From the NCBI RefSeq assembly GCF_040361435.1, contig NZ_APNL01000005.1, positions 1-64,000 of the forward strand: a DNA stretch of 64,000 nt, read 5' to 3'. Made by a program: the position numbers and the translations under genes. Below are positions 17,640-25,101 of the stretch, piece by piece. Position 1 is the first letter of the stretch. The number at the start of each line of letters is the position of its first letter. The DNA comes from Salinisphaera sp002433465 (GTDB lineage Bacteria > Pseudomonadota > Gammaproteobacteria > Nevskiales > Salinisphaeraceae). The notes under the pieces are model-generated. The model was not told the DNA's origin, ran no database searches, and worked only from the letters and a program-made list of their open reading frames with translations.

Positions 17640-17972
17640 ATGAACCTGAACATCTCCGGGCATCACATCGACATGACCGAAGCGCTGCATAACTACGTGG
17701 CGTCCAAGATGGATCGTATAGAGCGCCATTTCGATGACGTCATCGATGCGGAAGTCGTACTCGAAGTCGAAAAGGTTCGACACAAGGCCGAAGTCACCAT
17801 GCAGGTCCGCGGTGCCACCCTGCATGCCGAATGCACCCAGGACGACATGTATGCCGCCATCGACGGCATGGTCGACAAGCTTGACCGGCAGACGCTCAAG
17901 CACAAGGAAAAGGAAAAGGATCACCACAACCGGCAGGCCCGGCACGCCAATCTGAACATGGACGCCGGGTGA
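17640..17972 (+). CDS. hpf: Ribosome hibernation-promoting factor, short form
   Basis: HPF binds the ribosomal A/P-site region in stationary phase and with RMF promotes 100S dimers. At 110 residues it is the short form, with the S30AE domain only (MNLNISGHHIDMTEALHNYVASKMDRIERHFD) and no dimerising C-terminal domain. A strong AAGGAG precedes the ATG. Its place after rpoN is conserved in proteobacteria. Confidence 0.94.
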   Translation: MNLNISGHHIDMTEALHNYVASKMDRIERHFDDVIDAEVVLEVEKVRHKAEVTMQVRGATLHAECTQDDMYAAIDGMVDKLDRQTLKHKEKEKDHHNRQARHANLNMDAG

Positions 17973-17977
17973 GCCGG

Positions 17978-18010
17978 GTCCGGCCACTGGCCGCCTGCCA
18001 GTGGCCGGAC
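17978..18010 (+). promoter_or_regulatory. Perfect 14-bp hairpin between hpf and ptsN
   Basis: The two 14-nt arms (17978-17991 and 17997-18010) are exact reverse complements with a 5-nt loop. The structure starts 6 nt after the hpf stop and is not followed by a T-tract, so it is more likely an mRNA-processing or stabilising element, or an attenuator, than a simple terminator. Confidence 0.7.
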
Positions 18011-18045
18011 GACCGCACGCATTTTGTATTGCCTAAAGGAAGTTT

Positions 18046-18510
18046 ATGAACATCGCCGATATCGTCGCTCCCGAGCGCGTACGTCTTGCCGACGACGTGC
18101 AGAGTAAAAAGCGCGCGCTCGAGCAACTGGCCGAATTCCTGACCCAGGGAACGCCCTATCTCACCGCCAGCGAAATCTTCAACGGTCTGGTGTCCCGTGA
18201 AAAGCTCGGCAGCACCGGTATCGGTGACGGCGTCGCGATTCCGCATGCGCGCCTGAAGGGCATCGATGACTGCATTGGCGCCTTCATGCGTCTGCCCCAG
18301 CCGGTGAATTTCGAATCCAACGACGAACAGCCGGTGGATCTGGTGTTCGGTCTGCTGGTGCCGGAGAAATCCACCGAAGAACATCTCATGCTGCTGCGCC
18401 GCCTGGCGGAGCTGTTCTCCGAAAACCAGACGCTGGCCGAACTACGCGATGCCAGCGATGACGAAAAGCTCTACAAGACGCTCATCGCTCGCGATACCAG
18501 CGAAGCATAA
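18046..18510 (+). CDS. ptsN: PTS IIA-like nitrogen-regulatory protein PtsN (EIIA-Ntr)
   Basis: EIIA-Ntr is a regulatory phosphocarrier, not a sugar transporter. The 154-residue protein has the phosphorylatable His in GDGVAIPHARLKG (about residue 68) and the conserved LVFGLLVPEKSTEEHLMLLRRLAELF. In other proteobacteria it controls potassium transporters and other targets according to phosphorylation state. It is followed closely by hprK. Confidence 0.95.
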   Translation: MNIADIVAPERVRLADDVQSKKRALEQLAEFLTQGTPYLTASEIFNGLVSREKLGSTGIGDGVAIPHARLKGIDDCIGAFMRLPQPVNFESNDEQPVDLVFGLLVPEKSTEEHLMLLRRLAELFSENQTLAELRDASDDEKLYKTLIARDTSEA

Positions 18511-18523
18511 GCCGGCCTCTGCG

Positions 18524-19522
18524 GTGGCACGCCCCGGCGACGACCTGTTCGACGACGAATCGCTCGCAGCCCGACGGGTCGCGGTGGAAACCGTGTACGC
18601 ACGCCTGAAATCCTCGCTCGGCCTGCACTGGCCGGACGAGGTCGGCGGCCAGCAAACGCTGGGGGCGACCCGCATCAACGGCCGTCGTGTACCGATGGTC
18701 GGCTATCTCAACTTCATCCATCCGCCGCAGGTTCAGGTCATCGGCGAGCCCGAGACCGCCTACCTGGACACCATCGAACAAGCCCAGCTCGACCACGTGC
18801 TCGAGCGGGTGACCTCGGGGGCCACGAAACTGGTCGTGGTCGCCGACGGCTGCACGCTCATCAAAGCACTTCGCGAAGCCTTCCGCGAGGCCGGCGTCGC
18901 CGTATTCGAAACCGCGGCCAGTGGCCATCGTGCCGCCTATCGGCTGCGTCATTTTCTGGGCGAGGCCCTGGCCCGCCAGATCACCGTACACGGCGTATTT
19001 CTCGAAGTGCTGTCGATCGGCCTGCTGCTCACCGGTGACCCCGGCGTGGGCAAAAGCGAACTGGCCCTCGAGCTGATCAACCGCGGCCATCGCCTGGTGG
19101 CCGACGATGCCCCGGAATTCGCTCTACTCGGCCCGGATGATCTCAACGGCGGCTGCCCGCCCGTCCTGCAGGATTTTCTGGAAGTGCGCGGCCTGGGCAT
19201 TCTCAATATCCGCGCCATGTTCGGCGAGGCCGCGATCAAGCGACGCAAGCAGCTGGGGCTGATCATCCGTCTCGTGCGACCGGCGTCCGGCACGCTGGAC
19301 GCGCCCGACCGGCTGACCGGAACGCGTACCCAACGCCGGATACTGGATGTCGACATCCCCGAAATCACCCTGCCCGTGGCCGTGGGGCACAATCTCTCGG
19401 TACTGGTCGAGGCCGCCTGTCGCGACCACCTGCTGCGCATGCAGGGCCACTACAGCGACGAACAGTTCGCCACGCGCCAGAGCCTGGCGATGGCCGCGAG
19501 TGCGGCCTCATACGAGCCGTGA
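18524..19522 (+). CDS. hprK: HPr kinase/phosphorylase
   Basis: HprK phosphorylates HPr on its regulatory Ser and removes that phosphate. The C-terminal half carries the P-loop GDPGVGKS (about residue 170), the adjacent HRLVADDAPEF and the signature EVRGLGILNIRAMFGEAAIK. The N-terminal domain contains VGYLNFIHPPQVQVIGEPE. A GTG at 18524, 14 nt after the ptsN stop, gives about 332 residues; an ATG at 18449 inside ptsN would give 357 and is less likely. The partner HPr at 20964 keeps the target Ser. Confidence 0.92.
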   Translation: MARPGDDLFDDESLAARRVAVETVYARLKSSLGLHWPDEVGGQQTLGATRINGRRVPMVGYLNFIHPPQVQVIGEPETAYLDTIEQAQLDHVLERVTSGATKLVVVADGCTLIKALREAFREAGVAVFETAASGHRAAYRLRHFLGEALARQITVHGVFLEVLSIGLLLTGDPGVGKSELALELINRGHRLVADDAPEFALLGPDDLNGGCPPVLQDFLEVRGLGILNIRAMFGEAAIKRRKQLGLIIRLVRPASGTLDAPDRLTGTRTQRRILDVDIPEITLPVAVGHNLSVLVEAACRDHLLRMQGHYSDEQFATRQSLAMAASAASYEP

Positions 19523-19640
19523 GCGACGCGCCGGGGTCATCCGGGGGGCGCAAACCCACTCTACCCTCGCAGCCGGACACGATGTTGGCCACAATACGGC
19601 ACAACGGCGTAGCAAGCGTATTCAAACCTGAAGGTGAGTC

Positions 19641-20498
19641 ATGCGACTGATCGTGGTGAGCGGTCTGGCGGGGTCGGGTAAGTCGGTCGCGCTGCACATG
19701 CTCGAAGACCTGGGCTATTACTGTATCGACAACCTGCCGCTGGGACTGCTCAGCGGGGTGTCGGCGGATACGCTCAACAGCGAGGGGCTGGATTTCGACC
19801 GCCTCGCCGTGGGCATCGACTCGCGTTCGCGGCGCGGCGAAATCGCCGGCTTTCGCGACCGTATCCAGTCGTTGCGCGAGGGCGGCATCGAGATCGAGGT
19901 CATCTATCTGCATGCGGATACGGATACGATCCTGCGCCGCTATTCGGAAACGCGGCGCAAGCATCCGCTCACCGACGAGCAGACCTCGCTGATCGACGCG
20001 GTGCATACCGATCGCAAGCTGCTGGCCCCCATCGCCGACAGCGCCGATGTCTCGATCGATACCAGCCATACCAATATTCACCAGCTGCGCGATATCATCC
20101 GCAACCGGGTCGAAGGCGGTGCGAGCGGCGAGATGTCGATTCTGCTGCAGTCGTTCGGCTTCAAGTACGGGCTGCCCCAGGCCGTGGACTTCGTCTTCGA
20201 CGTGCGCTGCCTGCCCAACCCGCACTGGGTACCCGAACTGCGCGCGCTTACCGGGCAGGACGCACCGGTGGCCGAGCACCTCGAAGCACAGCCGCAGACC
20301 CGCGCCATGCTCGACGATATCCACGGCTTCGTGAGCCGCTGGCTACCCGATTTCGCGCGCGAAAACCGAGCCTATGTCACGATTGCGGTCGGCTGCACGG
20401 GCGGCAAGCATCGCTCGGTCTATATCGTCGAACAGCTGGCTCGCCGCCTGCGTGAAACCTATGCCCAGACGCTGGTAAGACACAATGAACTGCACTAG
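19641..20498 (+). CDS. rapZ: RNase adapter protein RapZ
   Basis: RapZ is a P-loop protein that in E. coli binds the small RNAs GlmY and GlmZ and recruits RNase E, linking envelope-precursor levels to glmS expression. The 285-residue protein has Walker A GLAGSGKS at its N-terminus, the D-x-R pattern around DSRSRR, and the C-terminal sugar- and RNA-binding domain with VFDVRCLPNPHW and AVGCTGGKHRSVYIVEQLA. It begins 118 nt after hprK and is closely followed by the EIIA gene. Confidence 0.95.
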   Translation: MRLIVVSGLAGSGKSVALHMLEDLGYYCIDNLPLGLLSGVSADTLNSEGLDFDRLAVGIDSRSRRGEIAGFRDRIQSLREGGIEIEVIYLHADTDTILRRYSETRRKHPLTDEQTSLIDAVHTDRKLLAPIADSADVSIDTSHTNIHQLRDIIRNRVEGGASGEMSILLQSFGFKYGLPQAVDFVFDVRCLPNPHWVPELRALTGQDAPVAEHLEAQPQTRAMLDDIHGFVSRWLPDFARENRAYVTIAVGCTGGKHRSVYIVEQLARRLRETYAQTLVRHNELH

Positions 20499-20522
20499 CT
20501 TTTTCGTAACCGAGACGCGCCC

Positions 20523-20921
20523 GTGATCGGGGTATTGCTGATCACCCACGGCCGGCTCGGCGCGCATTTCGTGGATACGGTCACCGGCATGATCGGTGAA
20601 CTGTCGCGGCCGACCGAAGTCCTCGAGGTTCATCGCCACGACGACCCGGACGAACGCAGCGACGCCGCGCATGCCGCGCTCGAGCGCCTGGACGAAGGTG
20701 ACGGCGTGCTGATCATCACCGACGCCTTCGGCTCCACCCCCAGCAATATCGCCACTCGCGCGGCGGGCCAGTACGGCGCGCGCGTGGTCGCCGGCATCAA
20801 CCTGTCGATGCTGGTGCGCGTTTACAATTACCCGCAGCTCGCGCTCGACGACCTGGCCGCTTCGGCCATCGAGGCCGGGCGAGCCGGCGTCATGGCCTGC
20901 CCGTCTCAATCCGAGCGCTGA
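20523..20921 (+). CDS. PTS EIIA-Man family phosphocarrier (regulatory)
   Basis: The 132-residue protein matches the fructose/mannose-type EIIA domain. The phosphorylatable His is His9 in LLITHGRLG, and GVLIITDAFGSTPSNIATRAA is the second conserved block. No EIIB, EIIC or EIID gene of the mannose family is in the window, so it probably has a regulatory role, as proposed for the orphan EIIA of betaproteobacteria and Xanthomonadales. It lies between rapZ and the HPr gene. Confidence 0.88.
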   Translation: MIGVLLITHGRLGAHFVDTVTGMIGELSRPTEVLEVHRHDDPDERSDAAHAALERLDEGDGVLIITDAFGSTPSNIATRAAGQYGARVVAGINLSMLVRVYNYPQLALDDLAASAIEAGRAGVMACPSQSER

Positions 20922-20963
20922 TCCTTCACCCATTCGTTTTCAATCGACACGACAACCCTCGTT

Positions 20964-21233
20964 ATGCCCACCCGTGAACTCGCCATCGTCAACAAGCTCG
21001 GTCTGCATGCGCGCGCGGCCAGCAAGTTCGTTACCGTCGCCTCTCAGTATGACGCCGACATCCGGGTCTCCAAGGACGGCCGCGAGGTATCGGGCAAGTC
21101 GATCATGGGCGTGATGATGCTGGCGGCCGCCCGCGGCTCGCGTATCGAAGTCACCGCCGAGGGCGACGACGCCGAAGCCGCGCTCGACGCGCTCGACGAA
21201 CTGGTGCGCGATCGCTTCGGCGAAGGCCAGTAG
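20964..21233 (+). CDS. ptsH: HPr-family phosphocarrier protein
   Basis: This 89-residue HPr has both regulatory sites: His in LGLHARAA (about residue 16, phosphorylated by EI) and Ser in GKSIMGVMML (about residue 47, the HprK target). Together with EI and the two EIIA proteins encoded in the same cluster it makes a phosphoryl relay. The symbol could equally be ptsO (NPr); the presence of hprK is why I use ptsH. Confidence 0.92.
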   Translation: MPTRELAIVNKLGLHARAASKFVTVASQYDADIRVSKDGREVSGKSIMGVMMLAAARGSRIEVTAEGDDAEAALDALDELVRDRFGEGQ

Positions 21234-21270
21234 CCGTGATCGAACCACGCCCACACAACCGGGCCAACAC

Positions 21271-23010
21271 ATGAGCCTATGGCTGGCGGCCATCGGGGTA
21301 TCGCGGGGCGTGGCCATCGGCGCAGTGCATCGCGTGCACGGTACCGATCTGGATATCCCCGAATATTCGATCTCGCCGGACCACGTCGAAGCCGAGATCG
21401 CGCGTTTTCAAAGCGCGCTCGAAGATGCACGCGACCAGCTCGCCGACATTCGTGAACAGATTCCGGCCAACGCGCCTTCGGAAATCGGCGCGTTTATCGA
21501 AACGCATCTGCTGATGATGCAGGACAGCGCCCTCACCGATACGGTCTGTGCGTTGATTGGCGAGCACCACTGCAACGCCGAAGCCGCGCTCAAGATGCAG
21601 GCCGAACACCTCACCGCGGTGTTCGACCAGATGGACGACAGCTATCTGCGCACCCGGCGCGACGACGTCGCCCATGTGACCGCCCGTATCCAGCGGATTC
21701 TGCTCAAGCAGGAACGCACCATCGAAACGCGGGAAGCCCCGGATGCACCGCCGCCGGTGATCGTGGCCGACGAGCTCACCCCGGCCGATATCATCCTGTT
21801 GCACCAGCAAGGCGTGGCCGCCTTTGTCACCGAACACGGCGGGCCGCTGTCGCACTCGGCCATTCTGGCGCGCAGTCTGCGCATTCCCGCGATCGTGGGC
21901 ATGCACAACGCCCGGCGCCTGCTGCTCGACGACGAGACCGTCGTGGTCGATGGCGAAGCGGGGCACGTGCTCGCCGGCCCGGACGAGGCCGCGCTCGAGT
22001 TCTATCGCCATCGCCAGAAACGCGACGCACGCTACCGGCGCATGCTCGGCATGCTGCGCGACGAGCCGGCGGTCTCCACCGACGGCGTGCGCGTACGCAT
22101 GCTGGCCAACGTCGAACTGCCCGACGACAGCGCCGACGCCGCCGAAGTGGGTGCCGAAGGCGTGGGCCTGTATCGCACCGAATTCCTCTACATGAACCGC
22201 GACGAAACGCCCGGCGAAGAGGAACAGCTGGCCGCCTACCGGCGCGTGCTGCGCTCGGTGGACGGCCCGGTCACCATTCGAACCCTCGATCTGGGCGCCG
22301 ACAAGACGGTGGGTCGCAACGCCGGCAAGACCTCGAGCAATCCGGCGCTGGGCCTGCGCGCCATTCGTCTGTGCCTGAAGGAAACCGACCTGTTTCGCAC
22401 CCAGCTGCGGGCGCTGCTGCGCGCCTCGGCGGAAGGCGATCTACGCATCATGCTGCCCATGGTCTCGAACATTCAGGAAATGCGTCAGACCCACCACCTC
22501 ATCGACGAGCTCAAAAGCGAGCTCCGGCGCGACGGCCTGGACTTCGATGCCCAGCTGCAGGTTGGTGCGATGATCGAGGTGCCGGCCGCGGCCCTGGCCG
22601 CGCCGCTGCTGGCCCAGTACTGCGATTTCTTCTCGCTGGGTACCAACGATCTCATCCAGTACACGCTGGCCATGGATCGTATCGACGACGAGATCAACTA
22701 CCTCTACGACCCGCTGCACCCGGCCGTGCTCCAGCTCATCCGCATGACCATCGAAGCCGGGGACGCGGCGGGCATCAGCGTCTCGATGTGCGGCGAAATG
22801 GCCTCGGACAAGCGCTACACCGCCCTGCTGCTTGGACTCGGGCTCACCGAATTCTCCATGCATCCGGCCAGCGTGCTTGAGGTCAAGCGCGCGATCATGA
22901 ATGCCGACGTCGACGCGCTGAAAACGCGTACCCGTGAAATCCTGGCGCTGACCGATTCCCAGGCCTATCGGGAAGCCCTGGAGACGCTCAGCCGCCAGCT
23001 CGTGGGGTAA
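21271..23010 (+). CDS. ptsI: Phosphoenolpyruvate-protein phosphotransferase (PTS enzyme I)
   Basis: Enzyme I autophosphorylates with PEP and passes the phosphate to HPr. At 579 residues it has the swivel-domain active-site His in HGGPLSHSAILARS (about residue 191) and the PEP-binding barrel motifs GVGLYRTEFLYM, LGADKTVGR and FFSLGTNDLIQYTLAMDR. There is no N-terminal GAF domain, so it is not the PtsP (EI-Ntr) form. It ends the PTS gene run. Confidence 0.95.
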   Translation: MSLWLAAIGVSRGVAIGAVHRVHGTDLDIPEYSISPDHVEAEIARFQSALEDARDQLADIREQIPANAPSEIGAFIETHLLMMQDSALTDTVCALIGEHHCNAEAALKMQAEHLTAVFDQMDDSYLRTRRDDVAHVTARIQRILLKQERTIETREAPDAPPPVIVADELTPADIILLHQQGVAAFVTEHGGPLSHSAILARSLRIPAIVGMHNARRLLLDDETVVVDGEAGHVLAGPDEAALEFYRHRQKRDARYRRMLGMLRDEPAVSTDGVRVRMLANVELPDDSADAAEVGAEGVGLYRTEFLYMNRDETPGEEEQLAAYRRVLRSVDGPVTIRTLDLGADKTVGRNAGKTSSNPALGLRAIRLCLKETDLFRTQLRALLRASAEGDLRIMLPMVSNIQEMRQTHHLIDELKSELRRDGLDFDAQLQVGAMIEVPAAALAAPLLAQYCDFFSLGTNDLIQYTLAMDRIDDEINYLYDPLHPAVLQLIRMTIEAGDAAGISVSMCGEMASDKRYTALLLGLGLTEFSMHPASVLEVKRAIMNADVDALKTRTREILALTDSQAYREALETLSRQLVG

Positions 23011-23067
23011 ACCAGACGCTGACACGCCGTGCCACGGCCGCACAGGCGTCGTCGCCTTTAAACAGAG

Positions 23068-23087
23068 CCCGGTTAAGCTGAACCGGG
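23068..23087 (+). promoter_or_regulatory. Hairpin downstream of ptsI
   Basis: A perfect 7-bp stem (CCCGGTT/AACCGGG) with a 6-nt loop starts 58 nt after the ptsI stop. It lacks a T-tract. The following GC-rich stretch (23100-23130) could also fold, so this may be a structured leader for mgtE rather than a terminator. Confidence 0.35.
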
Positions 23088-23172
23088 TCAGCCACGCTGG
23101 CAACCCCGAGGCCCCAGGGGCGTCGCTCACAGACTAGCATCAAAAAAAGCGCAGGAAAATCCGTATTTTTCT

Positions 23173-23188
23173 GGTATTTTGAAATACC
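23173..23188. promoter_or_regulatory. Palindromic candidate operator upstream of mgtE
   Basis: GGTATTT and AAATACC form a perfect 7-bp inverted repeat around TG, 27 nt before the mgtE ATG in an AT-rich patch that stands out from its GC-rich surroundings. This is the form expected of a dimeric repressor or activator site. The cognate regulator is not identifiable from the sequence. Confidence 0.45.
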
Positions 23189-23214
23189 ACCCAACGATTC
23201 GAGCATGCGCTGCG

Positions 23215-24579
23215 ATGAGCGACGCCAAGACCACTGAAAATCAGATGGAATCGCGGCTCGCGCATCTAAACGAGGCGCTGGAATCCGGGCGCATGCGTCG
23301 GCTCAAGCCGATGCTGCATTCGCTCTCCCCGGCGGAAATCGGGCTGCTGCTGGAATCGATCCCGCGCACCAAGCGCGAGCTGGTCTGGCGACTCGTTCCC
23401 GAAGACGATCACGGCGAAACGCTGCTGCACGTCAACGACGAGGTGCGCGCCGAACTCATCGACGCCCTCGACGACGATGTGCTGCTGGCGGCCACCGAAG
23501 GCATGCCGATCGACGACCTCGCGGATCTCATTGAGGACCTGCCCGAGCAGGTCACCCGCGAAGTCCTGCATACGATGGACCTGGACAATCGCGAACGCCT
23601 GGAAGCGGTGCTGTCCTATCCTTCGGATTCGGCCGGCGGCCTGATGAACAACGACACCATCACCGTCCGCCCGGACGTGTCGCTGGATGTCGTACGCCGC
23701 TATCTGCAGCAGCGCGGCACCCTGCCCGACGATACCGAATCGCTGTTCGTGATTTCGCGCTACGGCCGCTATCTGGGCATGCTCACACTGGCCAAGCTGC
23801 TCACGCTCGACCCCGAGCGTGACGTCTCCGAGGTGATGAACACCGATATCGAAGCCCTGCCGGTCGATATGTCCGCCGCCCAGGTCGCCAAGCGCTTTCA
23901 GGACCTCGACCTGATCTCGGCGCCGGTGGTCGACGAAAACGAAAAGCTGGTCGGCCGGATCACCATCGACGACGTGGTGGACGTGATCCGCGACGAGGCC
24001 GAGCATTCGATCATGAGCATGGCCGGCCTCGACGAGGAAGAAGACGTCTTCGCACCGATCGCGCGTAGCGCGCGCCGACGCGCCACCTGGCTGGGCGCGA
24101 ACCTGCTCACCGCGTTTCTGGCGGCCCAGGTGGTCGGCCTGTTCGAAGCCACCCTGTCGCAGGTGGTGGCATTGGCCGTACTCATGCCGATCGTAGCCAG
24201 CATGGGCGGTATCGGCGGCTCGCAGACGCTCACGCTCATGATTCGCGGCCTGTCACTCGGCCAGATCGGCTTCGGCAACGCCAAGACGCTGTTAATCAAG
24301 GAACTGGCGGTGGCCGTGATCAACGGCATCCTCTGGGGCGCGGTGGTCGGCGTGGTCGCACAGGTCTGGTTCGGCAACCCCACCCTGGGCGTGATCATCG
24401 CCGTGGCGCTGATCATCAATCAGATCGGCGCCGCCATCGCCGGCGTAGCCATTCCGCTGGCCATGAAGAAGATGGGCATCGACCCGGCGCTGGCGGGCTC
24501 GGTGGTGCTGACCACCATCACCGACGTCATCGGCTTCGGCGCCTTCCTCGGCCTGGGCACACTGTTTCTGCTGCGCTAA
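23215..24579 (+). CDS. mgtE: Magnesium transporter MgtE
   Basis: MgtE is a Mg2+-gated channel of the inner membrane. The 454-residue protein has the cytoplasmic N domain (residues ~20-130, with LSPAEIGLLLESIP repeats), a CBS pair (about 140-260, with DSAGGLMNNDTITVRPD and LVGRITIDDVVDVIRDE), and five C-terminal membrane helices starting near residue 285 that include the pore segment PIVASMGGIGGSQTLTLMIRGL. The ATG at 23215 is chosen; a TTG at 23179 lies inside a palindrome and is unlikely. mgtE also follows PTS genes in Xanthomonadales. Confidence 0.93.
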   Translation: MSDAKTTENQMESRLAHLNEALESGRMRRLKPMLHSLSPAEIGLLLESIPRTKRELVWRLVPEDDHGETLLHVNDEVRAELIDALDDDVLLAATEGMPIDDLADLIEDLPEQVTREVLHTMDLDNRERLEAVLSYPSDSAGGLMNNDTITVRPDVSLDVVRRYLQQRGTLPDDTESLFVISRYGRYLGMLTLAKLLTLDPERDVSEVMNTDIEALPVDMSAAQVAKRFQDLDLISAPVVDENEKLVGRITIDDVVDVIRDEAEHSIMSMAGLDEEEDVFAPIARSARRRATWLGANLLTAFLAAQVVGLFEATLSQVVALAVLMPIVASMGGIGGSQTLTLMIRGLSLGQIGFGNAKTLLIKELAVAVINGILWGAVVGVVAQVWFGNPTLGVIIAVALIINQIGAAIAGVAIPLAMKKMGIDPALAGSVVLTTITDVIGFGAFLGLGTLFLLR

Positions 24580-24596
24580 CGGGCCGGCCTCGTCGC

Positions 24597-24636
24597 TCGA
24601 ATGAGCGCCTCGTGAGTTGGATGAGCGCAGCGTAAT
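24597..24636 (+). repeat. Two adjacent 20-nt degenerate repeats after mgtE
   Basis: Two 20-nt units lie back to back and share 14 of 20 positions, with common core ATGAGCGC. The second unit, TTGGATGAGCGCAGCGTAAT, resembles short intergenic repeats I know from many proteobacterial genomes. They form the first part of the 520-nt gap between convergent mgtE and pmbA, which otherwise holds only the TTTGCG-phase repeats and no supportable gene. Confidence 0.5.
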
Positions 24637-24737
24637 CGCGTCATTACGGCAGCGCCTGTCGAAGATTCGACCTGAGTGCTTCAAGCCGCCCATCCGGCAA
24701 TGGCGTATTGGCTTGCGGTCTTCGGCCAGAAGGAAAA

Positions 24738-24752
24738 GTCCGCAAATGAACG
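24738..24752 (-). repeat. TTTGCG-phase dispersed repeat, copy 1 (inverted)
   Basis: Read on the minus strand, this is CGTTCATTTGCGGAC, identical over 15 nt to copies 2-4. Further TTTGCG and TTCACG units lie 10-20 nt upstream on that strand. Confidence 0.75.
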
Positions 24753-24872
24753 TGAAAAGCGCAAATGAGAAACACCTAGCAAACTCGCCTTGTACAACCC
24801 GTTCTTGGGTATGTATGATCGCGCGCGTACGTAGCAGGGGTCACTTGCCCCTGATCTATCTGCCTAGCCACA

Positions 24873-24890
24873 TCGCGTTCATTTGCGGAC
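24873..24890 (+). repeat. TTTGCG-phase dispersed repeat, copy 2
   Basis: The sequence TCGCGTTCATTTGCGGAC is identical to the core of copies 3 and 4. The leading TTTGCG unit of copies 3 and 4 is absent here. Confidence 0.75.
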
Positions 24891-25049
24891 AATTCGACCG
24901 CAATTGATCCAGTCGGCCAGTCGGCCGGCGTAGCGAAGCGTCATCCCGCAAAGAATGGCACCCCTGTACGCGATTCGACCCGGATGCTCGGCGGCGCTTG
25001 CCTGCCGGCTTACGATGCGAAGCCCGAACCAACCCTAGCGACCGCCTTA

Positions 25050-25078
25050 TTTGCGTGTCTTCGCGTTCATTTGCGGAC
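25050..25078 (+). repeat. TTTGCG-phase dispersed repeat, copy 3
   Basis: TTTGCG, TTCGCG and TTTGCG occur at 25050, 25060 and 25070, exactly 10 nt apart, ending in GGAC. It lies 24 nt from the pmbA stop codon, in the 3' gap. Confidence 0.8.
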
Positions 25079-25101
25079 TGTCAGACGAACACGAGACAGA
25101 A

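Noticed and set aside
23088..23160. Possible riboswitch leader of mgtE (GCTGGCAACCCC and GC-rich fold)
   Set aside because: The segment recalls pieces of known riboswitches but lacks a full conserved core for any Mg2+, SAM or cobalamin class. A covariance-model search would decide.
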